Shown one piece after another: positions 1 to 7,032 of a stretch of 21,714 bases of DNA. Each line of letters begins with the position of its first letter. Position 1 is the first letter of the stretch. The position numbers were made by a program, and so were the translations under genes. The DNA is taken from positions 1-21,714 of the forward strand of contig JASLCK010000117.1 in assembly GCA_030151865.1 (NCBI GenBank), given 5' to 3'. This DNA comes from Rhodospirillaceae bacterium (GTDB lineage Bacteria; Pseudomonadota; Alphaproteobacteria; Rhodospirillales; Magnetospirillaceae). Below the pieces are notes generated by a model. That model was not told the origin of the DNA and did no database searches. It saw only the letters and a program-made list of their open reading frames with translations.

Positions 1-1349
1 CTTTTCGGCGTGCGCTTCTGGTTTTCGAAATCCACATGGACCAGACCGAAGCGGTTGCCGTAGCCCGAACCCCACTCGAAATTGTCCAACAGCGACCAGA
101 TGAAATACCCCCGCACATCAGCCCCGGCTTCGATGGCCTGGGACATGGCGCGGGTATAAAGGGTCAGATAGCGCAGCCGCACCGGATCGTTGACCACCCC
201 CTGCGCGTCGGGCTGATCGGGCTGGCCGCAGCCGTTTTCGGTCACATAGACCGGCAAGCCATAGCGCTTGGTCAGGCCGATCAGTTCGTCGCGGAAGGCA
301 TCGGGATAGATCGGCCAGCCGACCTCGGACTTGTCCGCATCCTCGGGCGAACTTCCCCAGCCGAACGGCCAAGTGCCGTTGGGATCATGCTTGGCGAAGA
401 TCGGCCCATAATGGTTCAGCCCGAACCAGTCTTGGGGGCGGCAGATACGGGCCATATCGCCCGCCTGGACATAGGGTTCGATCTCGCGCGCCAGATTGGG
501 CGGGTAATAGCCCAGAAGCTGCGGATCGGGGAAGGCACCGTTCCAATGTTCGTCCAGCAGAACGGCGGCATGACGGTCCTCGGGCGTGTCCTTTTCCGGC
601 CAGACTGCCTGACGGTTATGCACCGCCCCGATCTGCGCGCCGGGCACATGGGCGCGCAGTACGTCCACCCCGCCGCCATGGGCTAGATTGACATGGTGGA
701 TCGCCCGCAAATGGGCCGAGCGGTCGGTGATCCCCGGCGCCGCCCAGTCGATGGCATAGCCGAACAGGGTGAACACCGAAAATTCGTTGAAAGTACACCA
801 ATGCTTGACCCGATCACCAAAGCGCCGCGCCACGATGGCGGCGTAATCAGCGTACCAGCCCGCGCAATCGCGATTGGTCCAGCCGCCCAGATCATGCAGC
901 CCCAGCGGCAAATCCCAGTGATAGAGACAGGCCCACGGCTCCACCCCCGCCTCCAGCACGCGGTCGATCAGACGATCATAAAAATCCAGCCCCTTGAGAT
1001 TGACCAGCCCGCGTCCGCGCGGCAGCACCCGTGGCCAGGAAATCGAAAAACGGTACACGTCCAGCCCCAATTCCTGGATCAGGGCTACGTCTTCGCCATA
1101 GCGGTGATAATGGTCGCACGCGACATCGCCGGTATCGCCGTTATTGACCTTGCCAGGAATGCGGCAGCGGGCGTCCCAGATGCTGGGACCGCGCCCGTCT
1201 TCGTTCCAAGCCCCTTCGATCTGATAGGCCGCCGTCGAGACGCCCCAGCGAAAGCCGGGTGGAACGGTGAGCGTGGCGGCCTGAGCGGCCCCCAGCGCCT
1301 TGGCCTGGGCATGAACGGGAAGAGCGGCGGCGGCAAGCAAGCTGGTCAT
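1..1349 (-). CDS. GH1 family beta-glucosidase, C-terminus cut by window edge
   Basis: A glycoside hydrolase family 1 enzyme, expected to release terminal beta-linked glucose or related sugars by a retaining mechanism. Reading the minus strand from the ATG at 1349 gives 449 uninterrupted codons to the window edge. GH1 proteins are about 440-480 residues, so only a short tail is missing. Visible motifs are the N-terminal FRWGVSTAAYQIEG (33-46, Gln43), YHWDLP (143-148), the acid/base motif TFNE (Glu189), the nucleophile motif VTENG (Glu371) and the aglycone/glycone segment NFEWG (423-427). The Pro that usually follows TFNE is Phe here. The N-terminus is hydrophobic and Ala-rich (residues 3-16, ending VHAQA), which suggests export, although it lacks a basic n-region. 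This ATG is the only ATG in frame after an in-frame TAA about 22 codons upstream. GGGAG lies 10 bases before it. It is divergent from the hemerythrin gene. The family call is firm and the substrate is unknown. Confidence 0.93.
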   Translation of the reverse strand, partial: MTSLLAAAALPVHAQAKALGAAQAATLTVPPGFRWGVSTAAYQIEGAWNEDGRGPSIWDARCRIPGKVNNGDTGDVACDHYHRYGEDVALIQELGLDVYRFSISWPRVLPRGRGLVNLKGLDFYDRLIDRVLEAGVEPWACLYHWDLPLGLHDLGGWTNRDCAGWYADYAAIVARRFGDRVKHWCTFNEFSVFTLFGYAIDWAAPGITDRSAHLRAIHHVNLAHGGGVDVLRAHVPGAQIGAVHNRQAVWPEKDTPEDRHAAVLLDEHWNGAFPDPQLLGYYPPNLAREIEPYVQAGDMARICRPQDWFGLNHYGPIFAKHDPNGTWPFGWGSSPEDADKSEVGWPIYPDAFRDELIGLTKRYGLPVYVTENGCGQPDQPDAQGVVNDPVRLRYLTLYTRAMSQAIEAGADVRGYFIWSLLDNFEWGSGYGNRFGLVHVDFENQKRTPK

Positions 1350-1419
1350 GATCGGGCGTCTCCCGCTGGGCGAGGAACCGGGATGGGCGAAAAAGCCTTT
1401 CCCGACAGAATCTTAAGCC

Positions 1420-1447
1420 ATGGTAATACGAAGCCGGATTGGGTCAA
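1420..1447 (-). promoter_or_regulatory. candidate sigma70-like promoter for the GH1 gene
   Basis: On the minus strand TTGACC (1447-1442) is followed after 16 bases by TACCAT (1425-1420). The -35 matches the TTGACA consensus at five of six positions and the -10 at three of six, including the conserved first, second and last bases. Transcription would begin near 1413, leaving a leader of about 64 bases before the ATG at 1349. This rests on pattern matching only. Confidence 0.3.
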
Positions 1448-1507
1448 GCGAACCTGCGTCCAGCCACAATCCACAGGTACCCACAAAAATATCATGGAAA
1501 CGGCCGG

Positions 1508-1536
1508 TTGCCGGAAATCCTGGTTAACGCTACCTT
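1508..1536 (+). promoter_or_regulatory. candidate promoter for the hemerythrin gene
   Basis: TTGCCG (1508-1513) and TACCTT (1531-1536) are separated by 17 bases. The start of transcription would fall near 1543, about 59 bases before the hemerythrin ATG. The -10 match is weak (three of six), but spacing and position fit. An inverted repeat (1518-1544) overlaps the spacer and the -10 element, so regulator binding there could block or modulate initiation. Inference only. Confidence 0.28.
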
Positions 1537-1544
1537 GACCAGGA
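1518..1544. repeat. inverted repeat over the candidate hemerythrin promoter
   Basis: TCCTGGT (1518-1524) and its exact reverse complement ACCAGGA (1538-1544) are separated by 13 bases. The next inner pairs are a T-G wobble and an A-T pair, so the arms could extend to nine pairs. No run of T follows, so it is not a terminator for either neighbour. The location suggests an operator or a leader hairpin. It does not resemble the FNR consensus TTGAT-N4-ATCAA. Confidence 0.35.
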
Positions 1545-1601
1545 CCCAAAGGGATGAACCCCAATGGTGTCCAATGAAACGCGGCCAAGGACGAGGACGT
1601 T

Positions 1602-2009
1602 ATGCTCAGTTGGAATCCTGAATACGCCCTGGGTATCCCCGAAATCGACAGCGAACATCAGCAGTTGGTCGATATGATGCGCAAGTTGGAGCTTGCCGCC
1701 GACCGCCGCGACCGCAGTCATGTGGTCAAGGGCGTCATTGCCGAGATCGGCCACTATGTGGACGTCCATTTCCGTCACGAGGAAGAATTGATGGAAAAGG
1801 CCCAATATCCCGGCTACGAACAGCATTATCAGGCCCACAAGGCCTTTGCCCGCAAGGTCGAGGACTTAAAATTGTTCTCCACCCTGGACCCCGCGGAATT
1901 GCACAAGATTCTGGTGCAATGGCTGGTCGAACACATCATGAAAGCCGACCGCGATTACGCTCCTTACGTCGAGCAGTATTTGCGCGAACACGAAGGTGCC
2001 GTAAACTAG
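1602..2009 (+). CDS. bacteriohemerythrin
   Basis: A single-domain hemerythrin of 135 residues, a cytoplasmic four-helix bundle that binds O2 at a non-heme di-iron site. Proposed family roles are O2 storage, delivery or sensing in microaerophiles. All seven expected iron ligands are present with canonical spacing: His19 (in IDSEHQQL), His56 and Glu60 (in HFRHEE), His75 and His79, His111 and Asp116 (in EHIMKAD). The N-terminal LSWNPEYALGIPEIDSEH matches the family. There is no signal peptide or fused sensor domain. The ATG is preceded by AAGGACGAGGACG, a good purine-rich ribosome site. The gene is followed after 52 bases by a DyP-type peroxidase on the same strand with no intervening terminator, so the two may be co-transcribed. 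The identity is secure, while the exact physiological role cannot be read from sequence. Confidence 0.95.
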   Translation: MLSWNPEYALGIPEIDSEHQQLVDMMRKLELAADRRDRSHVVKGVIAEIGHYVDVHFRHEEELMEKAQYPGYEQHYQAHKAFARKVEDLKLFSTLDPAELHKILVQWLVEHIMKADRDYAPYVEQYLREHEGAVN

Positions 2010-2061
2010 GCATACCGGCCCCAGCCGGACCAGTTCATCATCACTTGCAAGGCAGTCCCCC

Positions 2062-2976
2062 ATGCCCCACGCACAAACCGCCATTTGCCGGGAATGCGGC
2101 GGCTTCGCCGTCTTCCTGACCCTGACGGTGCGCCAGGGCGGCGAAGCTTTGGCCAAAAAGGCCGCCGCCGCCCTGCCCGCTTTGACCCAAACCTTTGCCG
2201 CCAAACTTGACCTGCCGACCCTGTCGTCGTCTTTGGGTTTCGGCGCGTCGGTCTGGCCGCGTCTGTTCGACGTCGCCGCCCCGCGCGGTCTGGCGGCGTT
2301 TTCGCCCATCAGCAACGGCAACCGCCTGGCCCCGGCCACGCCCGCCGACCTGTTCTTGCATATCCATTCCCCCAGCCACGACGCCAATTTCCAACTGGCC
2401 CGCGCCGCCATGGAACTGTTTGGCGATTCCGTGCAGGTGGTCGAGGAAATCCACGGTTTTTCCCATCGTCATAACCGCGACTTGACCGGCTTTGTCGATG
2501 GCACCGAAAACCCCACCGGCGATGACCGCGCCGAAGTCGCCCTGGTGGGCGAGGACAGCCCGGTCTTCCAGGGCGGCAGCTTTGTCAGCATCCAGCGTTA
2601 TGTCCACGACATGCGCCGCTGGAACAGCTTGCCGGTCCCGGATCAGGAAGGCGCCGTCGGCCGCACCAAGGAAACCGACGAGGAACTGCCCGACGACATC
2701 AAGCCGCCGTCGGCCCATATCGCCCGCGTGGTGATCGAGGAAAACGGCGAGGAATTGCAAATCGTCCGCCACAGCCTGCCTTATGGCACCACCATCGAGG
2801 CAGGACTGTACTTCGTCGCTTACTGCGCCAGCCCGGCCCCCTTCCGCAAGATGCTCAAACGCATGGTGGAAGACGACGCCGAAGGCAACCACGACCGCCT
2901 GCTGGACTTTACCCGCGCCGTCACCGGGGCGTCGTTCTTCGCCCCGTCGGTGGAAATGCTGGAAGGTTTGGCCTGA
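2062..2976 (+). CDS. DyP-type heme peroxidase (class B, YfeX-like)
   Basis: A 304-residue dye-decolorizing-type peroxidase that uses b-type heme to reduce H2O2 at the expense of an organic or porphyrin donor. The diagnostic GFVDGTENP motif is at 143-151 with the distal catalytic Asp at 146. The proximal heme His is expected at 219 in SAHIARV, and the distal Arg at 236 in IVRHSLPYGT. The ferredoxin-like fold strand GLYFVAYC (248-255) is also typical. The length fits cytoplasmic class B members such as E. coli YfeX. There is no Tat signal, and the C-terminus (MLEGLA) carries no extension resembling an encapsulin-targeting peptide. AAGG lies upstream of the ATG. The gene lies just downstream of a bacteriohemerythrin and is followed about 30 bases after the stop by a strong terminator hairpin. 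The natural substrate is unknown. Confidence 0.94.
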   Translation: MPHAQTAICRECGGFAVFLTLTVRQGGEALAKKAAAALPALTQTFAAKLDLPTLSSSLGFGASVWPRLFDVAAPRGLAAFSPISNGNRLAPATPADLFLHIHSPSHDANFQLARAAMELFGDSVQVVEEIHGFSHRHNRDLTGFVDGTENPTGDDRAEVALVGEDSPVFQGGSFVSIQRYVHDMRRWNSLPVPDQEGAVGRTKETDEELPDDIKPPSAHIARVVIEENGEELQIVRHSLPYGTTIEAGLYFVAYCASPAPFRKMLKRMVEDDAEGNHDRLLDFTRAVTGASFFAPSVEMLEGLA

Positions 2977-3006
2977 TCGGGCCTGTCTGACATCAGACAC
3001 GAAAAA

Positions 3007-3046
3007 CGGCGCGGAAAGGCTTCCCTTCCGCGCCGTCCTTGTTTTT
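3007..3046 (+). terminator. intrinsic terminator after the DyP peroxidase, possibly bidirectional
   Basis: A perfect 10-bp stem, CGGCGCGGAA (3007-3016) and TTCCGCGCCG (3026-3035), has a 9-base loop and is followed by TCCTTGTTTTTT. A short A run (3002-3006) precedes the stem, so the same structure could also stop transcription arriving on the minus strand from the DUF2889 gene, which ends at 3072. It sits in the convergent gap between the two operons. Confidence 0.88.
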
Positions 3047-3071
3047 TGGATAAACCCGCTTTGCAGCCCGC

Positions 3072-3629
3072 TCAGGCCGTCTGCTCTTCCTTGCCTTCCC
3101 ACCATTGCGGCCATTCGGCCTTGACCACATCGCCATCGGCGGCCAAAGCGTGGCAGGTATCGATAATGCCGGGCCGCTGGTTGGCCCCCCGTTCACGGCG
3201 CAGCAACGGTACAATGGTTTGGAACGCCGCCGTCGCCATCGGGGCGAACAACTCAACGATATGGGTGCAGCCGTTGCGCCCGGAAAACCGCTGGCGCACT
3301 TCCCGCAGGAAACCCCGGCTCATGCCGATCCCCTTCAGTTCGTCGAACACCGGGGTAATGTCGGGGCAAATGGTGAAGGGCGCATGATCGGTGCGCACTT
3401 CGATATCCTGGATGACCAGATCGTCATCCAACGTGACCCGCACCCACATTTCATGGATCGGCTCGCCCGCCTTGATGGCCCCACCACGGTCGCGGTTGGG
3501 GAAATCATAGGTCTTGATGTCGGTCATATGGCCTTCGATATCCCAAAGGCCGTCATCGCGCCGGAAGCCCTGGCACGTCACGGTACGGGTATGCAAATGC
3601 TGGCGGGCAACCGGGGAAGACAAGGGCAT
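3072..3629 (-). CDS. DUF2889 family protein
   Basis: A 185-residue soluble protein that I recognise as DUF2889, a family of unknown function common in Proteobacteria. Recognisable landmarks are an N-terminal segment with two His (HLHTRTV), FRRDDGLWDIEGHMTD (22-37), PIHEMWVRVTLDDDL, CPDITPVF, a Cys-Thr-His (CTHIVEL) and ATAAFQTI. There is no signal peptide or membrane segment. The ATG lies five bases after the stop of the CorC-like gene, with GGAG about a dozen bases upstream, so the gene is probably the last of the aroK-aroB-corC-like operon. Conserved His and Cys residues hint at metal or cofactor binding, but that is speculation. The end converges on the terminator shared with the DyP gene. 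Confidence 0.88.
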   Translation of the reverse strand: MPLSSPVARQHLHTRTVTCQGFRRDDGLWDIEGHMTDIKTYDFPNRDRGGAIKAGEPIHEMWVRVTLDDDLVIQDIEVRTDHAPFTICPDITPVFDELKGIGMSRGFLREVRQRFSGRNGCTHIVELFAPMATAAFQTIVPLLRRERGANQRPGIIDTCHALAADGDVVKAEWPQWWEGKEEQTA

Positions 3630-3634
3630 TGATG

Positions 3635-4912
3635 TCAGGCTCCATCCTCGACGGCGTCGGGTGACGGGGGAGTGATACGGATCGAGGTAAGTTGATTGCG
3701 CACCCGGCGCAAGACCTCGAAGCGGAAGCCGTAGAACAGGAACACCTGCCCCACTTCCGGAATCATCCGGGATTCATACAGCAGCAGACCGGCGATGGTG
3801 GCGGCGTTCTCGTCGGGCAGACGCCAGTCATATTCGCGGTTCAGGTCGCGCAAGGTGACATCGCCGTTGGCAATCAAGGTGCCGTCGGGCTGGGGCCGCA
3901 CGCCCGAAACCTGAACATCATGTTCGTCGGCAATGTCGCCGACGATTTCCTCGATGATGTCTTCCAGGGTGACGATGCCTTGCAGATCGCCATATTCATC
4001 CACCACCAGGGCAAAATGTTCGCGCCGGGCACGGAATGCCTGAAGCTGTTCCAGAAGCGAGGTGCTGTCGGGAATAAACCAGGGCGGCGAGGCCAGTTCT
4101 ACCACGTCGATGGCGTCGATTGATCCGGTGCGCGCCCGCACCGCCCGCAACAGCGCCTTGGTGTGCAGGATGCCGACAATGTTATCGGGCTTGTCCTTCC
4201 ACAGCGGCAAGCGGGTATAGGGGCTGGCGGTCACCTGATCCAGGATCGCCGTCACAGTTTGCCCGGCATCGATCATCACCAGATTTTTCCGGTGGATCAT
4301 GATCTCGACCACTTCCACGTCGCCGAGATCAAGGATCGAACGCAGCATCTTGCGTTCCTGCTGCACGTCCTCTTCGGTGGTGTGGATGTCGATGGCGCCG
4401 CGCAGTTCCGCCATGGATTCGTCCTGGTCGCCATGGGCGTGGTCAAGACGCACCCCGAACAACCGCAGCAGTGCGTTGACCAGCACCTGTACGGCCTTCA
4501 TCAACGGGCCGAAGATGCGCACCATCAGCAACATGATGGCGCTATAGAACAGGGCCAGCTTGTTGGCGTGGTGGATCGCCAGGGTCTTGGGCAGGATTTC
4601 GCAGAAGATCAGCACCACCACCGTCATGATGGCCGTGCCGTAAGCCACGCCCGCATCACCGAACAGGGCGATGGCCACCGTCGTGGCCAGGGCCGACGAC
4701 AGGATCTGCACCACCGTGTTACCCAGCAGGATCGCGCCCAAAAGCTGTTCCTTGCGGGCCTGCAAACGGTTGACGCGGGCGGCGCGGGGGTCGCCCTCCA
4801 CTTCCATCTGGTGCATCAGGGGCTTGGAAAAGCCGGTCAGCGATGTTTCGGCACTGCTGAAAAAGAACAACAGCAGCAGCAACACCGCGATGATGGCGAT
4901 ATCGACCAGCAT
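3635..4912 (-). CDS. CorC/HlyC family membrane protein with DUF21 and CBS domains
   Basis: An inner-membrane protein of the CNNM/CorC (HlyC) family, members of which are implicated in Mg2+ export or divalent-cation homeostasis. The chosen start is the ATG at 4912, which overlaps the aroB stop as TGATG and has GGAGCGGAGCC upstream. An in-frame start at 4945 would add 11 polar residues lying inside aroB and is less likely. The 425-residue product has an N-terminal DUF21 region with hydrophobic segments around 3-20, 57-83, 89-112 and 118-150, including the family motif EILPKT (105-110). Two CBS motifs follow (about 205-262 and 272-328, with DEYG and TLEDIIEEIVGDI), then a C-terminal CorC_HlyC transporter-associated domain (about 335-415). 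It is often called a hemolysin homologue, but nothing here supports hemolysis. Translational coupling to aroB is likely. Confidence 0.93.
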   Translation of the reverse strand: MLVDIAIIAVLLLLLFFFSSAETSLTGFSKPLMHQMEVEGDPRAARVNRLQARKEQLLGAILLGNTVVQILSSALATTVAIALFGDAGVAYGTAIMTVVVLIFCEILPKTLAIHHANKLALFYSAIMLLMVRIFGPLMKAVQVLVNALLRLFGVRLDHAHGDQDESMAELRGAIDIHTTEEDVQQERKMLRSILDLGDVEVVEIMIHRKNLVMIDAGQTVTAILDQVTASPYTRLPLWKDKPDNIVGILHTKALLRAVRARTGSIDAIDVVELASPPWFIPDSTSLLEQLQAFRARREHFALVVDEYGDLQGIVTLEDIIEEIVGDIADEHDVQVSGVRPQPDGTLIANGDVTLRDLNREYDWRLPDENAATIAGLLLYESRMIPEVGQVFLFYGFRFEVLRRVRNQLTSIRITPPSPDAVEDGA

Positions 4913-6045
4913 CAGGCGGGGCTCCGCTCCGCTTCGGCGACCCAATCGGCCAACACGCCCAGGGTGACATCCTGGGGCACGTCGCGCGACAGAAAGGCTT
5001 GGCCGATGCCGCGCGCCAGCACGAAGGTCACCTTGCCGTCCTTGACCTTTTTATCGGCGCCAAAATGCTTCAGCAGCACCTTGGCGTCCCACTTGCGGCC
5101 ATCGGGCAGCGTGGGCAGGCGCACCGGCATGCCCAGCTTTTCCAGATGAGCGCGCAGACGATCCACATCGGCGCGCGGGCACAAATCCAGTCGGGCCGAC
5201 AGTTCAAACGCCATCAACATGCCGATGGACACCGCCTCGCCATGATACAGAAGATCGCCATAGCCGGTTTCGGCTTCCAGGGCATGGGCGAAGGTGTGGC
5301 CCAGGTTCAACAGCGCCCGCTGGCCCGATTCCCGTTCGTCGGCGGCGACGATCCGGGCCTTGGCCCGGCACGAGGTCAAAACCGCCTGCTGGCGGGCGTC
5401 CTTGTCGCCCAGCATCAAAGCCAGGGCGTTCTTGGTATCCAGCCAATCGAAGAAGGCCGGATCGTCGATCAGGCCGTACTTCACCACCTCGGCATAACCG
5501 GACCGCAGATCGCGGGGCGACAGGGTGGACAGCACATCGATATCGGCCAGCACCAGACGCGGCTGATAAAAGCTGCCCACCAGATTCTTGCCCTGGCGGG
5601 TGTTGATGCCGGTCTTACCGCCGACGCTGCTATCGACCTGAGACAACAGCGTGGTGGGGATCTGCACGAAAGGCACGCCGCGCAGAAGGATGCTGGAGGC
5701 AAAGCCGGTCAGATCGCCGATCACCCCGCCGCCAAAGGCAACGATGGTGGTGCCGCGTTCGCACTTGGCGTCCAGCATGGCGTCCAGCAGGCTTTCCAGA
5801 TGGGCGAAATCCTTGGTGCCTTCCCCGGCGGGCAGTACCACGCCGTGGTTTTCGATGCCCGCCGCATCCAGCGAATCCTTCAAGGCTTCCAGATGCAGAT
5901 TTTCCAGGTTTTCGTCGGTGACGACAAAGACGCGGGGCGAAGACAGCAACGGCTTGATCAGTTCGCCCGCCTGGGCCAACAGACCGGGGGCGGCGTGGAT
6001 GTCGTAGGAACGATCACCAAGCTCGACGCGGATGGTGGAAGTCAT
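4912..6045 (-). CDS. aroB: 3-dehydroquinate synthase
   Basis: Converts DAHP to 3-dehydroquinate, the second step of the shikimate pathway, in the cytoplasm, using NAD+ and a divalent metal. The 377-residue length is typical. Visible signatures are the NAD-binding FGGGVIGDLTGF (104-115), the substrate-binding PTTLLSQVDSSVGGKTGIN (130-148) and the metal ligands Glu186 (GYAEVVKYG), His250 (LNLGHTF) and His268 (YHGEAVSIG). The Glu/His/His spacing is as in known AroB enzymes. The start lies nine bases after the aroK stop, preceded by AGGA-type purines, and the stop overlaps the ATG of the downstream CorC-like gene by one base. The aroK-aroB order is the common proteobacterial arrangement. Confidence 0.97.
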   Translation of the reverse strand: MTSTIRVELGDRSYDIHAAPGLLAQAGELIKPLLSSPRVFVVTDENLENLHLEALKDSLDAAGIENHGVVLPAGEGTKDFAHLESLLDAMLDAKCERGTTIVAFGGGVIGDLTGFASSILLRGVPFVQIPTTLLSQVDSSVGGKTGINTRQGKNLVGSFYQPRLVLADIDVLSTLSPRDLRSGYAEVVKYGLIDDPAFFDWLDTKNALALMLGDKDARQQAVLTSCRAKARIVAADERESGQRALLNLGHTFAHALEAETGYGDLLYHGEAVSIGMLMAFELSARLDLCPRADVDRLRAHLEKLGMPVRLPTLPDGRKWDAKVLLKHFGADKKVKDGKVTFVLARGIGQAFLSRDVPQDVTLGVLADWVAEAERSPA

Positions 6046-6054
6046 CGGGGAATC

Positions 6055-6627
6055 CTAGTCCTGGGTCACGCTGCATCCGGTCAGGGGATGCCCGGCCAGA
6101 TGGTTTTCAAGGGCTTCGATCACCGCGTTGACGGTGACCTCGGGGGCCTGATCGACGGAATCCACCACCAGATCAGCCTGAGCATAGACGGGATAACGCT
6201 GATCAATCAGGCGACCCAGAATGTCGCGGGGATCGCCGGTCTTCAGCAAGGGGCGGTGATCGCGCCCGGCAGTGCGCTTGACCAGCAGATCAAGGTCGGC
6301 ACGCAGCCACAAGGACAACCCCTTTTCCTTGACCATGACGCGGGTCTGCGGGTCCATAAAGGCCCCGCCGCCAGCCGCCAGGATGCAAGGCGGTCCTTCC
6401 AGCAGGCGCGACATCACCCTGCGCTCGCCCTCGCGGAAGGCGGGTTCGCCAAAGCGGGCGAAAATTTCCGAAATGGTGCAGCCGGCAGCCGCCTCGATTT
6501 CCGTGTCGGCATCGACAAACGGCAGGTCCAGCTTGGCCGCCAGACGACGGCCGACACAGCTTTTGCCAGCCCCCATCAGGCCAACCAGCACCAGGGTTCG
6601 GGGCAGGGTCAACAGGTCAGAGGCCAT
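6055..6627 (-). CDS. aroK: shikimate kinase
   Basis: Phosphorylates shikimate at the 3-hydroxyl with ATP, the fifth step of chorismate synthesis. The 190-residue P-loop kinase shows Walker A GLMGAGKS (16-23), the shikimate-binding DAD (39-41) with TEIE following, FGEPAFREGE with the conserved Arg, the AAGGGAF glycine loop, and the lid segment GRDHRPLL. The ATG is preceded by the purine stretch AGGGGGACGGGA. Just upstream, CCCC-GCA-GGGG could fold and partly cover this ribosome site. It is the first gene of the minus-strand operon aroK-aroB-CorC-like-DUF2889 and is divergent from the small-protein/xerD block. Whether aroK or aroL is the better symbol cannot be settled from sequence, but the aroB linkage favours aroK. 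Confidence 0.96.
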   Translation of the reverse strand: MASDLLTLPRTLVLVGLMGAGKSCVGRRLAAKLDLPFVDADTEIEAAAGCTISEIFARFGEPAFREGERRVMSRLLEGPPCILAAGGGAFMDPQTRVMVKEKGLSLWLRADLDLLVKRTAGRDHRPLLKTGDPRDILGRLIDQRYPVYAQADLVVDSVDQAPEVTVNAVIEALENHLAGHPLTGCSVTQD

Positions 6628-6891
6628 TCCCGTCCCCCTGCGGGGCTGATCCAGGACGCGCCATCACTGCAAGGCGACGTTGAAACACGCTGGTCCAGCC
6701 GATAAACTTACATATATTCGCCATCAGGCAACCTTAACACAATCCATGCGGCATGTATGCCCATCCCATGATACAGGCGGCGTGGATTTCCTTTAAGCAT
6801 GACGTTTCCGGGCATTGCGCCTGTTTGGCTTGTAACCCGCCCCTTTGGGGCATGTCCATATCCTATCCTTGCAAGAGGCAGAGCCTTCATC
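6628..6891. other. divergent intergenic region between aroK and the 46-residue membrane protein gene
   Basis: This 264-base gap holds regulatory sequence for both directions. An AT-rich patch at 6701-6720 stands out in otherwise GC-rich DNA and probably contains -10 elements. A short inverted repeat GGCAT-GT-ATGCC lies near 6750, and a 5-bp hairpin GCCCC-TTT-GGGGC spans 6839-6851. No known riboswitch or RNA gene was recognised. Open frames crossing it show no family resemblance. Confidence 0.5.
6680..6708 (+). promoter_or_regulatory. candidate promoter for the small-protein/xerD block
   Basis: TTGAAA (6680-6685) and TAAACT (6703-6708) are spaced by 17 bases. They match the sigma70 consensus at five and four of six positions. 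Transcription would start near 6715 and leave a leader of about 177 bases before the ATG at 6892, longer than usual for this compact region. No equally good aroK promoter was found on the opposite strand. Prediction by pattern only. Confidence 0.35.
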
Positions 6892-7032
6892 ATGAGCAAC
6901 TTGGTCCGAATCCTTGCGGTGTTGTTGCTGATCGTTATTGTTGGCGGCGGCGCTGCCCTGGCGATGCGCGACATTCCGGCCCCCACCACCAAGATCGAAA
7001 AGGTGATCCCGGATGCGCGTTTCCAACGCTGA
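6892..7032 (+). CDS. 46-residue single-pass membrane protein, function unknown
   Basis: A short protein with a polar N-terminus (MSNLVR), a hydrophobic helix of about 20 residues (roughly 8-27, rich in Leu, Val, Ile and Gly) and a charged tail with the phrase RDIPAPTTKIEKVIPDARF. The start at 6892 is chosen because GAGGCAGAG precedes it and the protein then begins just before the helix. The frame is open back to 6799, but that extension looks unlike a protein start. I recall similar small proteins, with a DIPAP...EKVIPD tail, upstream of the exported protein and xerD in related alphaproteobacteria; this is memory, not a search. Its last 20 bases overlap the next gene, so translation is probably coupled. 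It may be an inner-membrane partner of that protein, but no function is known. Confidence 0.75.
   Translation: MSNLVRILAVLLLIVIVGGGAALAMRDIPAPTTKIEKVIPDARFQR

Noticed and set aside
36..1538. Two plus-strand open frames (36-686 and 693-1538) across the GH1 region
   Set aside because: The minus strand encodes a complete set of GH1 motifs without interruption, so these are shadows.
2015..2028. Hairpin CCGGC-CCCA-GCCGG between hemerythrin and the DyP gene
   Set aside because: Only five base pairs and no T run; too weak to call a terminator.
2957..2976. Possible encapsulin-targeting tail on the DyP peroxidase
   Set aside because: The protein ends right after the catalytic domain with no flexible extension, and no encapsulin gene is present in the window.
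4999..6705. 568-codon plus-strand open frame opposite aroB and aroK
   Set aside because: It spans two well-supported genes on the other strand and has no recognisable domain.
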